Shown piece after piece: positions 24,500-39,669 of a DNA stretch of 64,000 bases. A program made the translations under genes and the position numbers. The notes under the pieces were generated by a model. It was not told the origin of the DNA. It did not search any database and worked only from the letters and a program-made list of their open reading frames with translations. The stretch is from Diplosphaera chodatii (taxonomy: Eukaryota > Chlorophyta > Trebouxiophyceae > Prasiolales > Stichococcaceae), in the NCBI GenBank assembly GCA_032358165.1, contig JAALGY010000033.1, forward strand, positions 3,844,001-3,908,000. Reading direction: 5' to 3'. Each line of letters opens with the position of its first letter. The first letter of the stretch is position 1.

Positions 24500-24815
24500 C
24501 ACAGTCGGATGGCATATCTGAAACCAGCGACACTGCTGGGCTTCACTCCGAGGCTTCAGCTAGGCAGAGCGCTCTGGTAAACCCTGTGGACTTAGGGTAG
24601 CAGGCGTGAGCAGAACCATAGCGCTGTGCTGCGCATGATTGGATTGCCACACTCAGGGGCATCTGTTTGTAGCATAGCAGCACGATGGTGACCCATGCAC
24701 AGACTGAACTTGTCAACTGAACATTGCAATGGGCTTTGTTGGAATCGGTCACAAACGGTTACAAACCACAGAACCCCAAGGCATGCGCTGTGTGCCAACG
24801 CTGCACGATTGCCAA
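24500..24815. other. Short convergent spacer with minus-strand poly(A) signal
   Basis: This 316-base gap separates the HDAC stop and the NASP stop. Both 3' UTRs must fit or overlap here. TTACA at 24759-24763 reads TGTAA on the minus strand. Confidence 0.5.
24759..24763 (-). promoter_or_regulatory. TGTAA polyadenylation signal of the NASP-type gene
   Basis: TGTAA on the minus strand begins about 53 bases past the stop codon at 24816, a suitable spacing for a green-algal polyadenylation signal. Confidence 0.45.
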
Positions 24816-27800
24816 TCAAGCATCCGACTGCTGTGCAGCGCCACTGGTCGAGTCTTTGCCACTGCCGCCGCTGGCATTGGCGCCGCTGGTCCCATATGCT
24901 GCGGCAACAGCTGCCGGCCTCAGGAAGGCGGGCAGGCCCCCTGCAGTCAGCGCCGCCGCCGCGCTGCTGCTGGGCTGCTTGTCTGAAGCTGACGCAGCCA
25001 ACACGCTGCCGTCTGGTGCTCCGGCAGGGAAGCTGGAAGCTGCGGGCTGCTGCGCTGCGGCCGCCGGCGCAGGAGCGCCAAAGCCTGTGCTGCTGGTGCC
25101 GCCACCTGCATAAATACCACGGCGCTTCAGCTTCTGGGGCTCAGCATTCTCTGCTACATATGCCCAACTGCACAGATTTGCGCAGCACAGCATACAGTGC
25201 ATAGAACACAGGTTTGCAGCAGACTGTGGTCCCAGCAACAAAGCGTTGCTGAAGAACACACAGCAACCTGCGGCAGAAGATTCACGCACCCATGAGGTCA
25301 TCAAGTCGCCGGCGTTTCGGCTCCGCAGCGCTGCCGGCGGCCAGGGCCGTGCCGCCGCTGGCGGCTGCCGCCGGCGCGAGGGTGATGCGCTTCTGGCCGC
25401 GCCCCACCACCCCCAAGTCCCGCACCGCGCCGCCGGCGGACGTGCCGGCAGGCCTGCTGCCGAACGCCGTGCCGCTGCTGTGAGGGTTGCTGGCAACACT
25501 GGCTGGGCCGGCTGCTGCGGCAGCGCTCCCGCCGGCTGCCACGCCCGCGCCGGCGATTGAGGCAAATGCAGCCTGCACATCAGTACATAGGATCTCTAGC
25601 GCCAGCACAGGGGCGGGGGTGCAGAGGACCTGCTTTCGGATCCGCCAGTTGCTGAAATGTGTAGGCGACACCAGCAGAAACCGCATGGGGTGTTCCTGAT
25701 CTCAAAGTTGCAGAGGAGGGCGTGGGGAGATTTTCAGACCGCACCCGCAGCTGCTGCCGTGTGGCTGCCTCCTCCTCGAGGAGCGCGTTGAGTTCCTCTA
25801 GCCGCTCCTGCAGTTGCTGACATCTTGGTGTGGGCTTAGGCATGGACTGGACCGTTTGGCAATAGCAAGACATGACCCATTGTGCTGCTTCTGCAGGCAA
25901 CAGCCGGTGGTGAGTGCCATCAGTACAGCAACTGGTCCCGTTGGACGCACCTGCAGGCCCTCAAGCGAGTCCCGGAGCGCCTGGACCTCCTTTGCACAAG
26001 CCGCGTTTCCTGGGGGCTTCTGTCTGGCGTCTGCAGCTGGCTCAGCCGCGCCGACGGCTGCATCTGCAGGCGTTGGCGGCGGCGGCTGCCCTGCTGCAGG
26101 GGCTCCTGCCTCCTCTGCTGCTGCAGCAGGCGTGGCACCTGCTTCAGAACCTGGTGCTGATGTCAAGGGCGCTGCAGCGCTGGCAGCTGCAGGCTCGGCC
26201 GCCGCCTGGGATGTCGCCGCCTCGGAGTCTGCAGCCGCCGCGGCCGGTGCGGACGCTGCATCGCCATCAGCGACTGCCGATCTCGCCGCCAGCTCAGCAA
26301 GACGGCCTTGCACCAGCCGCACCGCCGTCTGCACATTGGCGAAGCAGGCCGCTTGTGTGCTGTGCAGCTCCGTGCAAAAATATGTTACTGCAGCACTGTG
26401 ACCGCTGGGATCAGCAGGCTTCGTGTGTGGAGTTGCAAGCATCAGCATGCCGACGCTGTTGATGCAGAGGCCATGGAGTGGCAGCTCCCACAACACAGGG
26501 TGGGACGCGCCTCGGTGTGCTCCTTCGCGGGCGAAGCCCTGTGCAGGAACTGCAGCGCCAGGCTGGCCTTGTAGTGCAGCTCTGCCAGCCGTCGCACCGG
26601 CGGCTGCTCACCCTGTTGCACTGCCGAGTCAACCTTCAGGTTTACTGCAGCACACTGCAGGCGCACTCGCAGGTGGTGCCAATGCAAAGACGCTCTCAGT
26701 CGGTGTAGAGTGTGAAGGCGATCAGCGCTGTCAAATGGACGCCGCTGCGGACAGTTGCGGTACATGCCCTGACGATTGCAGTGTGCACTGCGATGTAGCC
26801 TGACGATGACGTGATATGAATTTTGAGGGGTAGTGCCCCCAGACAAGAGGCTGCAGAGGCGCCGCACCTCGGGCAGGTGCTTGTCCAGCAGCTCGAGCGC
26901 GATGCGATAGTCTTCCAGGGCCTCCGCGAAGGCGTCGTTCTCCGAACTCAGGTCGCCGAGCAGCATGTGCACATCTGCAGACGGCATGCGCCAGCTGCTC
27001 AAGGGCAGAACAGGTTGGCCTCGGACCTTGTGAGGCAGCCGCATGCACGATGCTCTGCACTGCTGCGCTGCTAAGGAGGCTGCAAGCAGCGTCATGGCAT
27101 CACAGCAGGCTGCTGAGGAGTCGCATTGCAGACATGCGGCCGGGATGTTATCGGCAGTTTTTGGATCGGCAGTGTGGTGCTTGACGCGCGCTGTGCGATG
27201 CAGGTGCTGTACCCAAAACCTGAGCTCTGCACCTGCCAGGTCGAGCGCATTGGCGGCGCGATCACGGCTGAAGATGAGCTTCGCGACCTCCAGCATGCTC
27301 CACGCCAGCTGCATGTCCGTCTGCTCTCCTTCCTGCGTGTGCGACACGATCCTATACCCAATACTGTAATGATATCAGCACTGATAACAGATTATGCAGT
27401 ATGCCCATTGGACCTGGGGCTGCAGGGCTGGCGCCTTGCTGAAGGCTCCCTTGATGGACGGCATATAATGAGGACGCGTGCTGGAGCATCAGCCGTACCG
27501 CCTCAGCGCCGTCATCGACAGCGGGGACGCCAGCGGCGTCTGGCGAGGCAGCAGCGTGCAGCCCCGAGGGCCCCGCCTCGTCATCGTTTGACGGCTCCGC
27601 GCCGCCGCCCGGCCCGGCCTCATCCGCAGGCGCATGGTCATCGTCCTGCGCATCAACCTTGACCCCATCAGCAGCCCATCCTGGCAAGCCCGTCCTGCAC
27701 GACGCTTCCTCACATCGGAGCTGCCCCTGACCGTCACTGCAACGGCAATCTCCCCCAAGCCAACGCGTGACGTGCACTGCTGTGCTGCGTGCAGCAGCCA

Positions 27801-28523
27801 GCCCGTGGCGGGGGCTGTCAGGAAGCCTGAATGGCTGCTGTGACGCTCGACTGCATCGCATGCACCCTCGAGCTGGTCAGGGCCAGCACATGTTCAGGGC
27901 GCTGACCTGCGCATCGTGCTTCTCCGCAGCGTCCTGCAGGTTGTCCCCAAACACGTCCGCTTCGTCCTGCGCCTTGTAGAAGAGCGCCGCTCCGTACCGA
28001 TAGTACGCGCTGCCGCACTCCGCCGCTTGGTCTGCATGACGACAACATCAGGGCCGTTCGTCACGTTGACCCCAAGTTGGCGCCAAGGGCCGCTCTGGTC
28101 GTCTTTGTTGCGGTTGAAGGCAGGTTGTTCTGAGCTCTCATGCACACAGAAGAGTACAACAGACGAGTCCAAGGTGCGCACCCCCGTGTGTGGCCACTCG
28201 AGTCTCTAGGCACTGGCCAAAGAGCTCCACGGCGTCCTCCAACCGGTTGTCCTGCCCCATTCGCCACGCTGACTCTGAAGACTTCGGTGCGTCTCCATGC
28301 AGCTGTGTGATGCACGCCGCAGAACAGCAAGGCAATGTCACGCCGAGATCCTCACCCGGATCGCCTGCACCCCCTGCTGATACTGGCGCTCCGCAGCGAT
28401 GAGCTGCGCCTGCTTCTGCTCGTTGCTGCGGGGTGCAGGAGCTGCTGCCGTTCCTGCTTCGCCACCCGCCGCATGTTCCTCAGCAGGCTGATCAGCCTCC
28501 TCAGGCCTTGTTGCTTTCGACAT
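24816..28523 (-). CDS. NASP/Sim3/Hif1-type histone chaperone (SHNi-TPR)
   Basis: About eleven exons from ATG 28523-28521 to the stop at 24816. Conserved blocks follow the NASP order. A first TPR-like helix pair includes EDAVELFGQCLETR (about 28240). ECGSAYYRYGAALFYKA with the extended loop DEADVFGDNL follows (about 27980). An acidic interruption rich in Asp/Glu lies at about 27665-27490. Then come MQLAWSMLEVAKLIFSR (about 27310), HMLLGDLSSENDAFAEALEDY (about 26960), RRLAELHYKASLALQFL (about 26570), and a coiled coil with KEVQALRDSLEGLQ. The tail has two Lys/Arg clusters (EPKRRRLDDLM and PQKLKRRG), plausible nuclear localisation signals. NASP proteins bind H3-H4 or H1 and supply them to chromatin assembly. 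A long Ala-rich insert separates the last TPR from the coiled coil. Confidence 0.85.
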
Positions 28524-29317
28524 TGTGTGTGCTCGACTATGCAGTCTGTGCTTGAATTTGTGGCAACTTATGTATTCTCTTGCTACCCTTGCAGGTGCCT
28601 TGCCGAGTGAGTGAGCTCGAGTGCGGCTGAATGTGATGCTGCAGCTGCGTGCAGGAGCAGCACGCAGTGTTCTTCGAAACCGGTGCGCTTTCTGCTCCTG
28701 CAAGTCGCCAAAGAAGAAGTTGCCTGCTGTGCTGGGCTTCCCAGTCAATGTGCAGGTGTGCATCTGAACCCAGAAGCCTCAGATTTAAATTTGAGCATAG
28801 CAACCAGAGTCCCTTCCCTTACGTGATAAAGTTCGGAGACACGATGGCGACACGATGGCGTTGGCAGCCACCCTGCAGCATGCGAGCAAACAGCACGGGC
28901 CACGTTTCGCCGCAGGTGCAACAACAGGCACATGTCTAGGTTGACGTGTTGTGAGGTATTTCGCTCAGCATACATCGGCAGAAGTCTCAGCACCGCCGTC
29001 AACCTCCCTCACAAATCAGACCCAGCGGTGAATCCTGGCCAAGGGGTGCACGGAGCCACTTCGCTGTCTGTCGCACAAGCAGTCATGGCTTGACGGTGTA
29101 TACCACAGCATAAGCATTTGGCAATCAGCTGCAAAAGCAGCATCAGACAGCGCAGCATCGACTGGGCAAGGCTGCCTCACCCTCTCGTATCTGCAGCTGG
29201 ACACCAGCATCAAAGCCGCTGCAGCTGAGGCAGTGCGGCGCAAGCCTGCCGAGAGAAGTGTCCCGTGTAACACGACAAGGGTCACCGGTCGAACTTGCAG
29301 CCTTGGTGACGCACAGC
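28524..29317. promoter_or_regulatory. Divergent promoter region NASP / FtsH-like
   Basis: The 794 bases between two divergent starts contain no supported gene. The FtsH-like frame extends upstream of 29318 only to a GTG at 29258 with no other ATG, so 29318 is the first usable start. Confidence 0.4.
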
Positions 29318-33888
<4,571 letters not shown>

Positions 33889-34162
33889 CGGAGCGAGCCA
33901 CGCTGAGCAAGAAATGATTCTCAGCATTCCTTCGGTGGTGTTTTGCCAGGCTGAGTGTTGACAGTCGAACACGTGCAAGTGGTGAGGACATGGTGTGCAG
34001 CGCAGTGTGACGTCGGTTTCGCAGCAGGATGAGTGTGTCAGGGTGTCATCACAGCATTCCAACTGGACAGATGGGTATCATGGGCGGATGCACGATGGCG
34101 ACTGTGCAGGCTGCCCCGACAGCACACCTGGCTTGCAAGTATGTGGTTGAGCGAACACACAA

Positions 34163-34195
34163 CCAAGCTGCAGATGGTTGTGATCTGCAGCTTGG
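34163..34195. repeat. Inverted repeat, 13-bp arms
   Basis: The arm 34163-34175 (CCAAGCTGCAGAT) pairs perfectly with 34183-34195 across a 7-base loop. It lies about 275 bases after the FtsH-like stop, so it may form a 3' UTR stem. Confidence 0.85.
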
Positions 34196-34277
34196 GTTTG
34201 AGTGTATGTGGCAATGCCATGCTGCAGTGTCCAGCATTGCCTGTTGGGAGTCTGAAGCATTATATGGCTGCGCTACA

Positions 34278-34282
34278 TTACA
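34278..34282 (-). promoter_or_regulatory. TGTAA polyadenylation signal of the small minus-strand gene
   Basis: TTACA on plus reads TGTAA on minus, about 72 bases past the stop at 34354. Confidence 0.4.
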
Positions 34283-34353
34283 ACCAGCAGCCTCTCAGCC
34301 ACGCTGCATGAATAAGGTTGGGATCAAGAGCTTAAGTTACTGACTGACTGCTG

Positions 34354-35215
34354 CTAGGCGGTGGCTGCTGACACGTCTGGCACATGAATGTTGCGCAGCA
34401 GCCTGAAAGCTGGTCCGTATTGCAGCCCAGACTCGTATAGCTGCTGGTACACCTGCACAGTGTCCCTGCGGTGCACCGCGGTGGCTTAAGCAATCGTGCG
34501 GCAGTTCAAGAAATGAATAGTCATTCTCGGGGTCGACGCACATCCACGAACAGCAGACGACAGACAAGACGTTTCAAGCAGCCTTTCAGAGGAGCCTCAA
34601 TGTATAACGTAACCAAAGCTGACCATGTAGCCACCTGGGAACAGGGGCGGAGGCGCGCTGAGCGTCGATCGTGCGCTCTGCCAGCCGCTTGTTGGCCCGC
34701 TCAGCACGCTTCTTCTCCTCCTGATAATGTGTGAGATTCAGTGGATGCAGGGGCTTGCTACCAATTATAGGTCCAACGACGAAGCGCTGACACATGGTTG
34801 CAGCACCACGGGACTGCTGCAGATCCGCAAACCTGCCAACCAGCCTTGATTCAGTGTCACCAGCTGCATTGATGGCAGGTGGTGATTACCGCGAATGCCT
34901 CTTTCAGAAGCTCCTGCAATGCTGTGTCGTCGTCGCCGAGGACGATTGCTGCCACCTCAGGTTCGGCCTGCGAATGCACAACGCCATAATTAATGTCACC
35001 TCACGACGAAGTCTGCATCCACCGCTCCATGCACGCGCATCGGGTGCAGTTTCGATTTGTTTATGGTCCAGTAATGCGCCAGCATGATACACTAAGGCTG
35101 CATGCACCTGCAGTGCGGACATGCGCTGGGTGTCTGCGCGGAGAGCTTCCCGGAACGCCTTTGGGTCCTTGGCACTGCCGTTGTCGTTCAGAGCGTAAGG
35201 TCCCGTGTCAGTCAT
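34354..35215 (-). CDS. Small protein of unknown function, about 127 aa
   Basis: Four exons join in frame: ATG 35215 to about 35108, about 34968-34890, about 34728-34643, and about 34473 to TAG 34356-34354. Splice sites are GT-AG. The product begins MTDTGPYALNDNGS. It continues with a helical charged stretch (DPKAFREALRADTQRM, AAIVLGDDDTALQELLKEAF), then a basic segment (EEKKRAERANKRLAERTID). It ends with VYQQLYESGLQYGPAFRLLR, which resembles the product-template/dehydratase region of type I polyketide synthases (YGPAF motif), although the rest of such a domain is absent. I do not recognise the whole protein. It may be two merged features; the exon phases favour one gene. Confidence 0.5.
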
Positions 35216-35716
35216 CTTTGCAAAACGCAAAGGCTGCCGCAAGCTCACTCTCAATGCTGCTAGCACACCCTTATAGCAGATGATGAAGCGCGTCCCGATG
35301 CAGCACGAACAACGCAGCAAATGGGTAAAGGAAATATCAAGAATCAGCTCACTTGCACGCTGCAGCTTGCATGTTTGCAGCTGGAGGGAATGGGGCGATT
35401 GCACTTCTTGGATGCGTCCAGGAAGCACTTGTCAGACCGTTGCGGCTTCCTCTGCTGCCGGATATGGCTTATCGGCGCCTTGCTGTTGTGCAACCAAATT
35501 AGAATCATAGGCACTGAAGTGTCAGCTCCGTGTTGAGTATGCTGTTGTAGCTCGTTGCAACAGTGTTGCCCTTTGCTGTCCTCCGGACAATCACTGTTAA
35601 GGTTACACATTGCCTGCAGACTCTGCAGTTGTTGTTGGTGTGGGCTTTCATCAGACGATGTGCGAAAATCAAAGTGCTAAGTAAACATAGGGGTCGACGC
35701 CTACTAGGTTGCAGCC
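35216..35716. promoter_or_regulatory. Divergent promoter region, small gene / Alb3
   Basis: A 501-base gap lies between divergent starts. No coding or repeat feature is supported. Confidence 0.4.
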
Positions 35717-38700
35717 ATGCATGCGCCGCAGGTTGACAGCATATCTGGTCAAGCGGGGATGCGCTGTGCCTATGGGCCACAATTGCCAAGCAAGCAGACG
35801 TTCAAGCAGGCGGCTGCTGGCACACACAGGTTCGCCAGGCAGACTCTCGCCCGTCTCAACGCAAGCATGCGATATGGCAGCTGCAGAATCCTGTGCATGG
35901 CGCATCTGGCGATTGACAAGCTCAGCGATATGACGGTGATCTGCCCTGAGCAGGCGAACCAGGGTGCCCGATCGAAGTCGGGTATATGCTGGGGTGGCGG
36001 CAACGGCGTCATCGGCAGCGGGGCATGCCGCACTCAGCACAGCAGCGCAGGCAGCAGCGCAGCACAGCACTGATGTAGCGGCCATGCTGCACTCAGCAGC
36101 CGGCGCGCAGGCCCCGCAGCGGCTGTGGGATCTGGCAGACGCTGCCACGGCAACTGGTGACGCTATCGCCGCCACCGGCAGCGCTGCTGCACAGCAGGAC
36201 TGGCTGACGCCGGTTGCTGATGGCCTCGAGGTAGGCACGATTCTAATCCCAACACGCCAGGGTGCTGCTCGGAGTCTGCGGCCCTGTGATCTATCATGGA
36301 GAACATGGACCGCATTCGTAACGCTGCATGCAGCATGCCGCAGGACCGGTGAGCAGCACTTCACGCTGCAACACCCTGCCGCCTAGGCACCGCTGTGGGT
36401 GCTTCAGGCCAGTCTTGCAGGACGGCACATGCCATCCTGCCACTCAGTCGGTGTCGTACACAATCGAGAACCCCCACGACACTGTGCATGCGGCATGCAG
36501 GCTGTGCTGCGGACGCTGGAGGGCGGCTTGGCAGGGCTGCACGTGCCCTACAGTAATGGGTGGGCCATCATCGCGCTGACCGCCACGGTCAAGCTGGCCA
36601 CCTTCCCCTTCACGAAGATCCAGGTCGGTTGTGTGCTCCCTCTGAGGAGTGGGCGCCCGCAGCATTGTGCGCAATGTGTCAGAGAGTTTCGTTGAGGAGA
36701 CTGGGCTGCTACCAGCTGCTGCTGGCAGCACACATCTCCATCTGGCACGCCCACACCTTCTACAGCTATGTGTGCTCACGTCCTCATCATTCTTTGTTCG
36801 TCCTTTGCCCTGCCCAGGTGGAGTCCAGCCTGGAGGTGCAGAAGCTGAAGCCGCAGGTGGACCTGATCAAGCGGCGGTACGGCTCCGACAAGGAACGCAT
36901 CCAGCGGGAGACCAACGCGCTGTACGAGAAGGCCGGCGTCAAGCCGCTCGCAGGTCGGCGCAGCTGCCCGTGAGGAACGCTGATGGTCGTTGTGCAGACT
37001 GTGCGGCAGCCTTGGCAGAGGAGAATCCTGGCAGAGATGGTGCATCATGTGACGTGCTGACAGGGCGCCACATCTGCTGCCTGCAGGCTGTTTGCCGACG
37101 CTGGCGACCATCCCGGTCTTCTGGGGCCTCTTCCGCACGTTCACGAACGCCGCGGCCTCGGGTTCCTTTGCAGAGGGCTTCTACTTCATCCCGTCACTCG
37201 CTGGCCCCACGCTGCGCGGTGAGCCAGGGTTCAAAGCATGTTGCTGTTTGGCTGCAAGATGCTTGCACATGACTGTCATCTCCCTCGTACCTTGACTGAC
37301 GCGAGTGCACCCAGGCTGGTGATGCATTTCGCCTCTCTAGTGTTTCATATCACCGCATCCTCCTGTGGTGCAGGCGGCGGCATCTCGTGGCTGTACCCCC
37401 TGAGGGACGGCGTGCCGCCCATCGGCTGGGATGAGGCCTCCAGGTGCGCCGCCGCCTGCTGCACGCACTGGCCGCCGAGCTGTGCAGCCGGCATGCCGTC
37501 ATGATGGGGATCCTGACCAGGCAGTCAGCTGGCACCTACAGCAGCATCCGGCCACACACACAGACAACCCAGCAGGCAGCACTGCTGAACAGCGATGTTG
37601 GGTACTCCTGCTGCATCTGATTAGCATTGAAGGGCGCAAGATCTGTAACCACTTTGTTTGTTAACACACTGCAGGTACCTGGTCCTGCCGGTGCTGCTGG
37701 TGGCGTGCCAGTTTGTCAGCACAGCGCTCATCACGCCGCCGAAAACCGAAAAGGAAAAGGAGGAGGAGAACGCCACCACCCAGGTGCGCTCACCCACTCA
37801 GCAAGCAGCTAAGCGATGTCATCTGGCGGCACTGAATGCTGTCGACAATCTTCGCTACAATGGGGTTGAACCTGCACAAGTGTTGATGTTGTGTAAGCAC
37901 ACCATGACATGGCACCCAGCCGGACTGTCATGCGTGCGGCTCAGCATTCGACCTTGGCACACCCTTCCACCAGTCTTCCAGATATGTGGTCGCAGCGCAG
38001 AAACACTGTTGTGCCCAGCATAGTCTCCGCACAGAGCACCTTGACACGGTGCGACCGTGCTCTGCAGGCGGTCCTGAAGCTGCTGCCGCTGATGATCGGC
38101 TGGTTCGCGCTCAACCTGCCATCGGGCCTGGGCCTGTACTACCTATCCAACACGGTGCTCACCACCGGGCAGCAGGTCTTCCTGCGCAAGTACAGCGGTG
38201 CGTCCCTTGGGCTTCAGGGAATAGGGTGTAGTCTCAGGGAATAGGGTGCAATCTACATGCGATGCCTCTGGCTCCCCTGCAGGTACAGCAGTTGCATCTG
38301 CTGGCCTTCAGCCTGTGTCACATACAACGATACAGTTATGTGTCCATCGAATGGGGTGATGCCCCAAGCTGAGGTCTTGCCGCTTGGCTGAGCATCTCTG
38401 TGCATAACTTGCTGCTGCGTGAAGCTGCAACCAGCGCCGAGGTCGCAAGCACTCGCAAGTTCATCTGGGCTTGCCGCAGGTGCCGCCAACCGTGTGTTCG
38501 ACTTGGGCCCTGTCGGGGTGGGGCAGGCGCGTCACACCGGCGTCGCTGCTGAGGCTCCCGTACCCTTCAAGGCAAGCCCTGCCCCATGAACCCTATCTCG
38601 ATCTAGTGTCCTCCAACACTGCCAGATATGTAGGCGACGCGGGGGTGCTGCCATGCGGCGCAGGGCGGCTTGAGGAGGTGACCAGCGGACAAAAACCATG

Positions 38701-39280
38701 AGGGGCGCACCACTGTGCAGGTGAACTTCGATGTGCCACCTGGCGGCATGGCAACCGGGCCTGCTGGAGGGCTGGTCAGTGGCAGCGGCAACGGCGTCGG
38801 CGGCGATGCCGTAGAATCAGCAGCGAATGGTGCCGCTGCAACTGCCGATGGCACCGGCGCAGAGGCTGCGCCCGCCCCGGCAGCCGCTGTCAGCGCTGAT
38901 GTCGGCGACGGCGAAGCTGCGGCAGTTCAGCCACAGCACCAGGAGCAGCAGCAGCAGCAGCAGGTGAGCTGCTACTCATGTTGACACGCATCTGACAAGG
39001 TATCAGGGTGATGGGAATCCCGCAACTGCGCAGCCCGATGGTGCTGGCCTCTCGCTGCAGCACAGTGAGGCGCTCAAGCTATCATGCTTTACTGATGGCG
39101 GGCACCCTCAAGGACTGTGTGAGGTGTCCTTGGACTCTCATGCAGGCGTACCGCAGCAAGCGGAAGCGGCTGGACCTGCTGCTGAAGGAGCAGCAACAGG
39201 AGGCAGGCAGTGTGCAGCAGGGGATGCCAAGCCAGAACGGCGCAGCAGCAGCAGAAAATGAACCTGTTGCTGTCGCCTGA
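35717..39280 (+). CDS. ALB3: Alb3/Oxa1/YidC-family thylakoid membrane insertase
   Basis: Eleven exons with consistent phases: 35717-35829, 35954-36230, 36501-36623, 36818-36953, 37087-37218, 37374-37443, 37675-37783, 38068-38197, 38480-38571, 38721-38963, 39146-39280, giving 519 aa. After an Ala/Arg-rich transit-like leader, DWLTPVADGLEAVLRTLEGG leads into the first membrane segment (SNGWAIIALTATVKLATFP). Then come the cytosolic/stromal coiled hairpin (QKLKPQVDLIKRRYGSDKER), GCLPTLATIPVFWGLFR, the plant-specific lumenal loop (GGGISWLYPLRDGVPPIGW), and the last membrane segments (YLVLPVLLVACQFVS, LLPLMIGWFALNLPSGLGLYY). The long C-tail holds a Gln run and a basic YRSKRKR motif like those that bind cpSRP43 in Alb3. 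It inserts light-harvesting proteins into thylakoids. The intron after 38571 has a GC donor. The first exon is the least certain. Confidence 0.92.
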
Positions 39281-39669
39281 GGATGCGGATCAGTCATAGG
39301 GACATCGGTGCAGCGTTTCCATTATGCTGTGGTGATCACCACCAGCACATACCGGGTGTGATGTCACAGCGCAACTCTGCAGCAATTGCAGTTGTCACTG
39401 CTCATAGGGGAAGATCTCATGATCTGATGCCGGGTGGCGCTCAGCCACGTCGAGTACATTCGTCGGAGGACCTGAGCTGTACTTGTCGCTCTTGGGCACG
39501 GCAACATTACCAAAGGCTGCAATACCTTGTCGCTCGCAAACCATGGTCCTACACGCTCTAGGTCCAGAAGCGCCTGATGCAGGCTTGGTGCACCAACATC
39601 CAAGGGAACATGGGCGCCCACCCCGGAAACCCAGTGGCATCACAGCTGCAGCTGCAGCTGGCGCTGCTC
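39281..39669. other. Convergent spacer, no gene seen
   Basis: Between the Alb3 stop and the SNIP1-type stop. Expected to hold both 3' UTRs; nothing else is seen. Confidence 0.45.

Larger units (their letters stand above)
33889..34353. other. Convergent spacer with a stable hairpin
   Basis: 3' UTR region of the FtsH-like gene and of the small minus-strand gene. It holds a perfect 13-base hairpin at 34163-34195 and a minus-strand TGTAA at 34278-34282. A 104-codon plus frame at 34029 resembles nothing. Confidence 0.5.

Noticed and set aside
35669..36364. 231-codon minus-strand frame
   Set aside because: It is antisense to the Alb3 transit-peptide exons, whose frame and splice phases agree with the family.
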